From NCBI GenBank assembly GCA_041645495.1, contig JBAZPZ010000026.1, positions 1 through 23,485 on the forward strand: 23,485 nt of DNA, in the 5' to 3' direction. The notes under the pieces were generated by a model. It did not search any database. It saw only the letters and a list, made by a program, of their open reading frames with translations, and had not been told where the DNA came from. The stretch is from 0-14-0-20-45-22 sp041645495 (GTDB taxonomy: Bacteria > Fidelibacterota > UBA2242). Within the stretch, counting starts at the first letter, position 1; each line of letters begins with the position of its first letter. Positions 1-6,818 of the stretch are shown here, piece by piece. Both the position numbers and the translations under genes were made by a program.

Positions 1-173
1 CGCTTTTCCGGGCGGCGACTTCCGCCTCGACGGCGGCTAATTCGAGTTCCGGGAGTTTACCGACTTTGACGCGCTGATTTTTTATCATCTGCAACGAAAA
101 ACAGAACGTAAAGACGCCAAACCAGTATTACACAAAATACGATGCCTATCACCAATAATATCTTTTTCTTCAT
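1..173 (-). CDS. 5' end of a membrane-anchored protein, apparently frameshifted, cut by window edge
   Basis: An ATG at 173 opens a frame beginning MKKKILLVIGIVFC, a short basic n-region followed by one long hydrophobic segment (about residues 4-27), which is a signal-anchor or uncleaved signal. That frame stops at 57-59 after 38 codons. The frame offset by one base is open from about position 96 to the window edge and reads KVGKLPELELAAVEAEVAARK. The two frames overlap at a run of six A (minus strand, about 80-85); removing one A would fuse them into a single protein with an N-terminal anchor. This arrangement resembles the start of periplasmic adaptor (membrane-fusion) proteins, but too little is visible to claim it. 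Seen: hydrophobic segment, stop, and open second frame. Inferred: the frameshift. It could be a real pseudogene, a sequencing error, or a 38-residue membrane peptide followed by another gene that could start at the ATG at 88. No strong ribosome site precedes 173. Confidence 0.35.
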
Positions 174-451
174 GGATTTATCTTTAACTGCATCAAAAAA
201 GAGCAGATATATACCCAACCTGACGCAAATTTGGTAACAGTAAGTTGCCTGAATTAAAATCAGTTTTCAGCGGAATGCAGTGGGGCCAAACAGGTTTCGG
301 AGAAAATTTTCAGACGCTGACTGGTACTGAACTTTTATGAACGCCTTTTTTCGATTTTCGTCTCAACGCTCCCGTGTAGAGATGCTTTGTACAAAGCTCA
401 CCGGAGTTTGCAGGAAAATTATCCCTCTATATTCAGATTGCTCATCGTAAT
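174..451. other. Intergenic stretch, 278 bp, no gene recognised
   Basis: This lies between two minus-strand genes and is visibly AT-richer than the flanking coding DNA. Open frames here are short and lack ribosome sites. The only structure I can point to is the perfect 14-bp palindrome listed separately at 384-397. A promoter for the gene at 173 should lie here, but I see no convincing -35/-10 pair. Confidence 0.5.
384..397. repeat. Perfect 14-bp palindrome GCTTTGTACAAAGC
   Basis: The 7-bp arms meet with no spacer, 55-68 bp downstream of the stop of the sorting-domain gene (452). A loopless palindrome suits a dimeric DNA-binding protein better than an intrinsic terminator, and no T-run follows on the minus strand. 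One such site can occur by chance. Confidence 0.35.
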
Positions 452-1144
452 CTATCTCGCCACCGTCATCTGCCGCGTCCGGCTCTGGTCTTCGTATTTT
501 ATGCGACACCAGTAATTTCCGCTCGGTAACGGATCGGATTTGATGCAAACGACATGTTCGCCAGCCGACTGGTTGCCATCAACAATTGTCAGAATTTTTC
601 GGCCCAAAATATCATGAATCGTCATCCTGACCAACCCTGCCCGTGGAATCTGATAAATAATGACCGTCGTCGCGTTAAACGGGTTCGGATAATTCTGGTT
701 GAGTTGGAAATCGCATGCTCGGCTGGACGGTTGCTTGACATCAATTTTAGCTTCGATGGAAATCGTCACCGCTTCCGAGCGCATATAACCCAGCACCTCT
801 CCGACGACCCGGTGCGAACCGGCGGAAAGCGTCGGAAAAGTTCTATGAGGATCGGGATACCTGAATTGCCAGTTGAAGCCGCTAAGCGGATCGATTTTCC
901 GAAAGGTCAAGACCGTCGCGCAAACGACGTTCTGTATCCAGTTGAGATCGTCAATCAGATAATTTCCCTGACAGGCCGATGAAAATTCCAGCCAGACGGT
1001 ATCGATAGTCGGATTGTAGGCAGTGACGGTGATCGAAATCGTATCCTCCTGAGTATATGCGGATTTATCTGTCCAGACGGATACCTGAATCTGAGCGTAT
1101 GAGACGCCAACAATGAATAAAAAAACCAGCAACAGCTTTTTCAT
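452..1144 (-). CDS. Secreted protein with BsuPI-like domain and type IX sorting domain
   Basis: The 230-residue product starts with a cleavable signal peptide (MKKLLLVFLFIVGVSYAQ, cleavage probably after SYA). Residues about 20-135 form an all-beta region with the spacing of BsuPI-like (intracellular proteinase inhibitor) domains: SVWTDKSAYTQEDTISITVT early, then a FPTLSAGSHRVVGEV-type strand. Residues about 147-230 are a Por/type IX sorting domain: FQLNQNYPNPFNATT, IYQIPRAGLVRMTIHDILG and a terminal QMTVAR. Proteins with this tail are exported by Sec to the periplasm, then moved out by the type IX machinery and anchored or released. Function is unknown; the BsuPI link is by fold pattern only and inhibitor activity is not claimed. 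Start choice: AGAAGGAG lies 7 nt before the ATG at 1144. It stands alone, with about 200 bp on the side toward the transporter gene. A good TTGACA -35 box lies at 1259-1264 on the minus strand, but its -10 is poor. Confidence 0.75.
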   Translation of the reverse strand: MKKLLLVFLFIVGVSYAQIQVSVWTDKSAYTQEDTISITVTAYNPTIDTVWLEFSSACQGNYLIDDLNWIQNVVCATVLTFRKIDPLSGFNWQFRYPDPHRTFPTLSAGSHRVVGEVLGYMRSEAVTISIEAKIDVKQPSSRACDFQLNQNYPNPFNATTVIIYQIPRAGLVRMTIHDILGRKILTIVDGNQSAGEHVVCIKSDPLPSGNYWCRIKYEDQSRTRQMTVAR

Positions 1145-1348
1145 GACTTGCTCCTTCTAAATTCAGACCTCAAAAACCACATTGGAATATACTTCCGACC
1201 TTTCCGATTTACAACTGTTATGAAACCGGATCGGATAAATTTTTACCGATCAAATCAGTGTCAATGCCAAAATCGCGACGATCTATGGCTGAACCGTTGT
1301 GTCCAGCAGAAAGTAAATATCGTCGACTGACGCGCTGAAATTAGATGC

Positions 1349-2989
1349 TTACTGAGTGACGCGCTCCAGACGCTTCATCACGGAAAAGATGAATGCCGCG
1401 GACAGCAGACAGCAGATCACGAAAATCGACCATAACTGCCAGAGTTCGACTTTGACCCACATCGAACTGCCGATGAAAAGAAGGCTGTTGCCGATTGCCG
1501 TCGCACCAAGCCATCCGCCCTGCATCAAGCCCTGAAATCTTGGCGGAGCGACTTTGGAAACGAATGAAATTCCCATCGGACTGAGGAAAAGTTCCGCAAT
1601 CGTCAGAATAAAATACGAATTGATCAGCCAATAAGGCGAAACCCTGTCTGGCGAGACCGTCGCGCCGAGCGCCGACGGCGAAAGCAGATGAATCGAGCCG
1701 ACCAGCATCACGAGAAAACCCAGCGCGGCGAGAATCATCCCGAAGCCGATTTTCTTAGGCGCTGAAGGCTCTTTGTCTCTCTTGCGCAAATAGCCGAAGA
1801 ACCAGACTACAACCGGCGTCAAAAACACGATGAAGATCGGGTTGAAATGCTGAAAAATTTCCGGTTCGATAGGATTGCTGGGCGCATATTGGGAATAGAA
1901 AAAGTATGTCAGATAACCACCGACTAACATCAGCGCACCGCCGATGAGTCGCGGCATGAGTTTATCCGATTTCCGGATAAGGAAAACCAATCCGATGATC
2001 GCGGCAATCAGCGACAGGAAGGATTTCAACTCAAAGAAAAGATTGGTAATCGGACCAACCGCTTTTGCGGTATAATCCCGCGCGAAGTAAGACATCGTCA
2101 AGCCATTTTGATGGAAGGACATCCAAAAGAAGACCACAACGAAGAAAACCAATAGCAAGGCGACGATTCGCTGTCTCTCTTCCGCCCACGGCATCTGAAT
2201 GATATCCTTGTTCTTCTCAACCATTTTCTTCCGGTCGGGAAGTTGACGCTTGAAGAGTGTGTAAATCAACAGGCTGACGATCATTGCCCCGGCGGCGATT
2301 GCGAACGCATAATTGTAACCGGTCGAAAAAGCGTTGATATAATTATGCGTGAATATGCTCAGATCGGCAACCGGCGCACCGGTGACCTTATCGGCTAAAA
2401 CCTGAAGATTCGACGTGTCGGTCAGCGTACCGCCGATAAAACTGTTGCACAGCCCCGGCAGATCGGCGTCATAGACGAAGCCCTGCGTTTTCAAAAACCA
2501 GTTGCGGATGCCGTTGGCGGCGCTGGGTGCGAAGAACGCTCCGATATTGATGCCCATGTAAAACAGGCTAAAAGCGGAGTCCCGAAGTTTTGAATATTTC
2601 GGATCGTCATAGAGTTGTCCGACGAGCGCCTGAAGATTGCCTTTGAACAGGCCGTTGCCGAGCGCGATCACCATCAATCCGGCAATCGTCACTTTTAGTC
2701 CCATACCGGGAACCGACATCACCCCATAGCCAAGCAACATGACGATGATGCCGATGAGAATCGTGCCTTTATAATTCTGGGTTTTGTCGGCTATCAAACC
2801 GCCGACCAAAGCCAGACCGTAGATGAGAAAATAGAACCACGCGTAAATATGTCCTGCCTGATCTTCCGCCAGCGCAAATCTCGCCTGCAAGAAAAATACC
2901 AGACACGCCATCATTGTGTAAAATCCGAACCGCTCGCCCATGTTGGCAAAGAAAGCGACCGCTAAACCTTTGGGATGGTTTTTAAACAT
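1349..2989 (-). CDS. POT/PTR2-family peptide:proton symporter (MFS)
   Basis: The 546-residue integral inner-membrane protein imports di- and tripeptides, or a related small substrate, with protons. The N-terminus carries the family proton-coupling signature NMGERFGFYTMMACLVFFL (E-x-x-E-R-F-type motif on helix 1). It is followed by helix 2-3 AWFYFLIYGLALVGGLIADK with the MFS loop, then GNGLFKGNLQALVGQLYDD, matching the POT signature around F-K-x-N-x-x-x-L-V-G-Q-L-Y. About 12-14 hydrophobic segments are visible, with a longer extramembrane stretch around residues 170-215. Usual family length is 450-600. The start is fixed by AGGAGG 8 nt before the ATG at 2989. It sits downstream of its own candidate promoter (3022-3049) and behind a terminator of the previous gene, so it is probably monocistronic. 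With the two exported peptidases in this window it fits peptide scavenging. Substrate is inferred from family; some POT members carry nitrate or other compounds. Confidence 0.88.
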   Translation of the reverse strand: MFKNHPKGLAVAFFANMGERFGFYTMMACLVFFLQARFALAEDQAGHIYAWFYFLIYGLALVGGLIADKTQNYKGTILIGIIVMLLGYGVMSVPGMGLKVTIAGLMVIALGNGLFKGNLQALVGQLYDDPKYSKLRDSAFSLFYMGINIGAFFAPSAANGIRNWFLKTQGFVYDADLPGLCNSFIGGTLTDTSNLQVLADKVTGAPVADLSIFTHNYINAFSTGYNYAFAIAAGAMIVSLLIYTLFKRQLPDRKKMVEKNKDIIQMPWAEERQRIVALLLVFFVVVFFWMSFHQNGLTMSYFARDYTAKAVGPITNLFFELKSFLSLIAAIIGLVFLIRKSDKLMPRLIGGALMLVGGYLTYFFYSQYAPSNPIEPEIFQHFNPIFIVFLTPVVVWFFGYLRKRDKEPSAPKKIGFGMILAALGFLVMLVGSIHLLSPSALGATVSPDRVSPYWLINSYFILTIAELFLSPMGISFVSKVAPPRFQGLMQGGWLGATAIGNSLLFIGSSMWVKVELWQLWSIFVICCLLSAAFIFSVMKRLERVTQ

Positions 2990-3021
2990 TACTCATTCCT
3001 CCTGATTGACTATTCACGAAC

Positions 3022-3049
3022 ATTCTAACAACGAGAAAAACCAAAGCAA
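3022..3049 (-). promoter_or_regulatory. Candidate sigma-70 type promoter for the POT transporter gene
   Basis: On the minus strand TTGCTT (3044-3049) and TAGAAT (3022-3027) are separated by 16 bp. Transcription would start near 3015, about 25 nt before the ATG at 2989. The -10 matches the consensus at 5 of 6 bases; the -35 is partial. Confidence 0.4.
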
Positions 3050-3087
3050 TTGCCGGAAATATAGTCGTAAAGAAATCAAAATGAAAT

Positions 3088-3121
3088 GAAAAATCCGGCG
3101 CGGCGGTGGGTATTCGCGCCG
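3088..3121 (-). terminator. Intrinsic terminator after the serine hydrolase gene
   Basis: A 7-bp GC-only stem (CGGCGCG at 3115-3121 pairing with 3096-3102, read on the minus strand) has a 12-nt loop. It is followed on the minus strand by GATTTTTC with five T at 3089-3093. It lies 40 bp beyond the stop of the hydrolase gene and before the POT promoter, so it separates the two transcripts. Confidence 0.7.
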
Positions 3122-3160
3122 AACGGACATTTGGGAAGACAAAAAACCCGCTTTGTTGAT

Positions 3161-4096
3161 TTACCGATTTTGCCGCTGGCTCATCAACCCAAAAATCCGC
3201 GCTGAGAGTTCTTTGTATTTCTCCGAAACGAGTTCTTCTTCGACCGGAACGAAGCAGGCGATGACGTACCGGTCATTACCATCATCGACGATTCCCACAT
3301 CGTTCGTCCAATACGAAAACCAACCGGTTTTATGATAAAACATCGCGTTGACCGGCAGTCCGGACGCCAATTTCCGGTTGTCCAACTGCCTGCCAAGCAA
3401 GCTTTTCATCTGCTTGCTGACCCACGGATTGACCAACCGATCGGTTTCGATCCGGTACATAAATTCCGCCGCATGCCGGGCGCAGGTTTCTGTGCCGCGG
3501 ATTTTCCCGTAACCGGGGTCTTCGTACTTGCGCTTGAGAAACTTGCGCGTCACTTCGCTTCCCTGCCAGCCATACCGGTGAATCAGCAGATTGATATTTT
3601 CCCGCTTGGCGAGGTCGATCAAGCAGTTCGCGGCGGAATTGTCGCTCCGCGTAATCATCAAATCGAGTAAATAGCCGACCGTGACCGTGTCGCCTTCGAC
3701 GAGCAACGGGCGAGGATCGTGCAGAATTTCTTTACTGCGGTCAACGACATTCGGCGAGTCGGCGACAACCGGTGTCGTCAATCCGTATTTGCCCTGCGAA
3801 ATCTGATTTAAAACTTCCGCCGCGACGTACATTTTATAGACGGAAGCGGGATAGATGAAATTGTCCGGATTCACACTGCCGAGACGCGGTTCCTGTCCGC
3901 TCAAATCGATCACGGCGAGCGAAATCTGCTCGATGCCGTCTTCACCGACATCAAAATCTTTATCCAAACCGGGGTCGGCGACGATTTCCCGAAGTTGAAT
4001 CGAAAGCGATTCGTCCAATTTTAAATCCGCCGGAACCGTCGATTGTCCAAAAGCGATTCCGATAATCAGAATGACAATTGAAAGACTTCTTTTCAA
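3161..4096 (-). CDS. Exported serine hydrolase, class A beta-lactamase fold
   Basis: The 311-residue protein has a signal peptide (MKRSLSIVILIIGIAFGQS) and acts in the periplasm or outside. The three active-site elements of the penicillin-recognising fold are present in order: S-V-Y-K (Ser85, Lys88), S-D-N (151-153) and K-T-G (256-258). These spacings match class A beta-lactamases. The region that should hold the omega-loop general base reads KRKYEDPGYGKIRGTET: a Glu (192) is nearby, but the family E-x-x-L-N motif is absent. It may therefore be a D,D-peptidase or esterase-like relative rather than an efficient beta-lactamase. The initiation codon is TTG at 4096; GGGAGG 9 nt upstream and the signal peptide support it, and no suitable ATG exists. 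Its own terminator follows at 3088-3121. A 135-bp gap with a hairpin separates it from the pyrophosphatase gene upstream. Confidence 0.8.
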   Translation of the reverse strand: MKRSLSIVILIIGIAFGQSTVPADLKLDESLSIQLREIVADPGLDKDFDVGEDGIEQISLAVIDLSGQEPRLGSVNPDNFIYPASVYKMYVAAEVLNQISQGKYGLTTPVVADSPNVVDRSKEILHDPRPLLVEGDTVTVGYLLDLMITRSDNSAANCLIDLAKRENINLLIHRYGWQGSEVTRKFLKRKYEDPGYGKIRGTETCARHAAEFMYRIETDRLVNPWVSKQMKSLLGRQLDNRKLASGLPVNAMFYHKTGWFSYWTNDVGIVDDGNDRYVIACFVPVEEELVSEKYKELSARIFGLMSQRQNR

Positions 4097-4175
4097 ATCT
4101 GTATTCCTCCCATTAAAAAGCAGAAACCGATAACAACAGCCAGATAGCGACCTGACAAATTAGAAAGGCTCGCAC

Positions 4176-4211
4176 TGAACGACCGGCAATATCGCTACTG
4201 CCGGTCGTTCA
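4176..4211 (-). terminator. Strong hairpin after the pyrophosphatase gene
   Basis: Perfect 13-bp inverted repeats (TGAACGACCGGCA at 4176-4188 and its complement at 4199-4211) flank a 10-nt loop, 21 bp past the stop of the pyrophosphatase gene. The bases following on the minus strand (GTGCGAGCCTTTC) are not T-rich. It may be a weak or factor-assisted terminator, or an mRNA-stabilising hairpin. Confidence 0.6.
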
Positions 4212-4231
4212 TAACGAAATTTATCTACAGA

Positions 4232-6514
4232 TTACCGAGGACCGATTCCGATCAACTGACCGATCACCGGGCCGAATTTCACCGCCAAACCGACAGTCAC
4301 GATGGAAACCGTGGACATCAGTTTGATGACGATGTTCAGGCAGGGACCGGCGGTGTCTTTGCACGGATCGCCGACAGTGTCGCCCACGACAGCGGCTTTG
4401 TGCGCGTACGAACCTTTCCCGCCGAGGTTGCCTTCCTCGATATATTTCTTGGCATTGTCCCATGCTCCGCCGGCGTTATTCAGCATGACCGCCAGAACAA
4501 AACCTGTGGTCAGTCCGCCGAACAGTACTCCAAGTACGCCTGCAACGCCGAGAACTAATCCGGCAACGACCGGAACCATAATCACCAGCAGAGACGGCAG
4601 AATCATTTCGTGTTGAGCGCCTTTCGTGCTGATGGAAACGCACCGCTCGTAATCCGGCTCGTCTTTGCCTTGCATGATGCCCGGTTTTTCGCGGAATTGA
4701 CGACGAACTTCCTCGACCATGGTTCCGGCGGCGCGGCCGACGGCTTTCATTGTCAGCGCGGCGAAAACGAATGTGATCATCGCGCCCAGAAATGAGCCGA
4801 TCAACACGCGCGGATTGAGTAACGTAATATTGTAGTAATCGACCCAATTGGTCAGCGTCACCGTGCTGGCGACGATTTCATGTAAGGAATCCAGCGAGGC
4901 GTTCGGATCGAAGGAAATGTTCAAACTGGTCAGAAGTTCTCTGATCATGCCGCCGTCGATGATAATATGCGAGAATTGTGCCTTGATTTCCTCGATGTAA
5001 GCCGCAATCAGCGCCATTGCCGTCAAAGCCGCCGAACCGATGGCAAAACCTTTTCCCGTCGCGGCAGTCGTATTGCCCAATGAATCCAGCGCGTCGGTTC
5101 TTTGACGCACTTCTTTCGGCAGATCGCTCATTTCGGCGTTCCCGCCGGCGTTATCGGCAATCGGGCCATAGGCATCGGTCGCCAGCGTGATTCCCAGCGT
5201 CGAAAGCATTCCGATCGATGCAAAACTAATTCCATACAAGCCAAGACTGATATGATTCGGGGCACTGCCGAAACCGCCCGCAAATGCGTAACTGAAACCG
5301 ATTCCCAGACAGGTGACAATCACGGGAAAACCGGTCGAAAGCATTCCGGTGGACAGGCCGCCAATGATCACCGTCGCGGGACCGGTTTTCGCCTGTTCAG
5401 CGATCCAGCGCGTCGGTTTATAAGACTGCGACGTGTAATATTCCGTGAGTTTACCGATCGTCCAGCCCGTGAGCAATCCGGTGATGACGGAACCCGCGAT
5501 GCCCATCGGCAATTTCAGCATATAAAGCAGACCAACGGTAAAAATGGTGATCAGGACGACGCTCAGGTTGACGCCGCGCGCCAACGCCTTTAGAAGCGAC
5601 CGTTGATCGGCGTTTTCACCTGTCCGAACTGCAAACGCGCCCATAACGGAAAACAAATTTCCCATGCCGGCGACGATCATCGGAGCGAGCAATGCCGCCA
5701 AGACTTTTTCAAACGGCGAACCGTTGAAAGCCGCAACACCCAGCGCGGCGGTTGCCAGAATCGAACCACAGTAGGACTCGTACAAATCGGCGCCCATTCC
5801 GGCGACATCGCCGACGTTATCGCCGACGTTGTCCGCAATCGTCGCGGGATTGCGCGGATCGTCTTCGGGAATTCCGGCTTCGACTTTACCGACAAGATCG
5901 GCGCCAACGTCAGCCGCTTTGGTAAAAATTCCGCCGCCGACACGCGCAAAGAGCGCCTGCAAAGACGCACCCATTCCAAAGGTCAGCATCGTTGTCGTGA
6001 TCGCGGCGAGACTCATCGCCTGATAGCCGAGCCGCGGAACCAGCCAGTACAGAATCGTGAACCACATCGAAATATCCAGCAGCCCGAGTCCGACGACAAC
6101 CAAACCCATCACGGCACCGGAACGGAAGGCGATTCTCAGACCGGCATTCAGCGATTTCCGCGCGCCTTCAGCCGTACGGTTGGACGCCAACGTCGCGGTA
6201 TTCAGCCCGAAAAATCCAGCCAGGCCGGAAAAGAAACCACCCGTCAGGAATGAGAACGGCACCCACTTATTCTGAACGTGCAGAACATAGGACATGAAGA
6301 AAAAAACGCAAAAAATGATGACGAACACCAGCGCAACGATTTTGTACTGTTGCTTGATGTAAGTAAACGCGCCTTTCCGGACAGCGCCGGCGATTTTCTG
6401 CATTTTGTCGTTGCCGGGATCGCCCTTGAGCATCATTTTGTGAAAAATGTATGCGGCAATCAGTGCGATAATCGAACCAATCGGCGCAATCAGAAACATA
6501 TATTTCAAACTCAT
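4232..6514 (-). CDS. hppA: K+-dependent membrane-bound pyrophosphatase (Na+ or H+ pumping)
   Basis: The 760-residue, roughly 16-helix inner-membrane enzyme hydrolyses cytoplasmic pyrophosphate and pumps Na+ and/or H+ outward. The catalytic signature is complete: DVGADLVGKVEAGIPEDDPR, then NPATIADNVGDNVGDVAG with the Asp cluster that binds Mg-PPi. The C-terminal half repeats the acidic pattern in DNAGGAWDNAKKYIEEG-like and GDTVGDPCKDTAGP segments. The K+-dependence determinant reads NTTAATGKG, with Ala484 and Gly487 where K+-independent enzymes carry Lys and Thr, so the K+-dependent class is predicted. That class contains both Na+ and H+ pumps, and the ion cannot be decided by eye. A longer extracytoplasmic loop lies at about residues 510-570. 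Start: AGGAGG before the ATG at 6514. It is divergent from the GH31 gene and ends in a 13-bp hairpin. In fermentative or energy-limited bacteria the enzyme conserves biosynthetic PPi energy. Confidence 0.95.
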   Translation of the reverse strand: MSLKYMFLIAPIGSIIALIAAYIFHKMMLKGDPGNDKMQKIAGAVRKGAFTYIKQQYKIVALVFVIIFCVFFFMSYVLHVQNKWVPFSFLTGGFFSGLAGFFGLNTATLASNRTAEGARKSLNAGLRIAFRSGAVMGLVVVGLGLLDISMWFTILYWLVPRLGYQAMSLAAITTTMLTFGMGASLQALFARVGGGIFTKAADVGADLVGKVEAGIPEDDPRNPATIADNVGDNVGDVAGMGADLYESYCGSILATAALGVAAFNGSPFEKVLAALLAPMIVAGMGNLFSVMGAFAVRTGENADQRSLLKALARGVNLSVVLITIFTVGLLYMLKLPMGIAGSVITGLLTGWTIGKLTEYYTSQSYKPTRWIAEQAKTGPATVIIGGLSTGMLSTGFPVIVTCLGIGFSYAFAGGFGSAPNHISLGLYGISFASIGMLSTLGITLATDAYGPIADNAGGNAEMSDLPKEVRQRTDALDSLGNTTAATGKGFAIGSAALTAMALIAAYIEEIKAQFSHIIIDGGMIRELLTSLNISFDPNASLDSLHEIVASTVTLTNWVDYYNITLLNPRVLIGSFLGAMITFVFAALTMKAVGRAAGTMVEEVRRQFREKPGIMQGKDEPDYERCVSISTKGAQHEMILPSLLVIMVPVVAGLVLGVAGVLGVLFGGLTTGFVLAVMLNNAGGAWDNAKKYIEEGNLGGKGSYAHKAAVVGDTVGDPCKDTAGPCLNIVIKLMSTVSIVTVGLAVKFGPVIGQLIGIGPR

Positions 6515-6818
6515 ATTCTATTTTCCTCCTTATTGTTCTGAAGAATACGATTGAATAATAAATAGCGCGCCAAAGTTAGAACGGAATCGTCGATTTTTCA
6601 ATAAGGAAAATTGATTCAGAAAATGTACTTAGGAGGGCGTATTGCCTGTAAGTCAAACGCCAATTCATACCGATCGCGTCTTTGTAAGGGGAAATTTTCG
6701 TTGCGATTGCCCGCGTGGCTCGATATATTTTTCTCAATGGAAAATTGTAGAAACCATTCTAAAATTCAACCGTCGGAAGTGATTTCAGTCGGCCATCATT
6801 TGAAATATCGGAGATGTC
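6515..6818. other. Divergent intergenic region, 304 bp
   Basis: This separates the pyrophosphatase gene (minus) from the GH31 gene (plus), so promoters for both should lie here. A candidate plus-strand promoter is listed at 6701-6729. The 89-codon plus-strand frame from 6611 runs into the GH31 gene in another frame, shows no protein-like pattern, and I do not accept it as a gene. Nothing else is recognised. Confidence 0.5.
6701..6729 (+). promoter_or_regulatory. Candidate sigma-70 type promoter for the GH31 gene
   Basis: TTGCGA (6701-6706) and TATATT (6724-6729) are spaced by exactly 17 bp. Transcription would start near 6736, leaving an untranslated leader of about 80 nt before the ATG at 6819. 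The -10 box is identical to the one proposed at 19572-19577. Confidence 0.45.

Noticed and set aside
3153..3180. GCGGGTTTTTTG run just after the serine hydrolase gene, as a terminator
   Set aside because: No complementary stem precedes the T-run. The GC stem with T5 at 3088-3121 is a better terminator.
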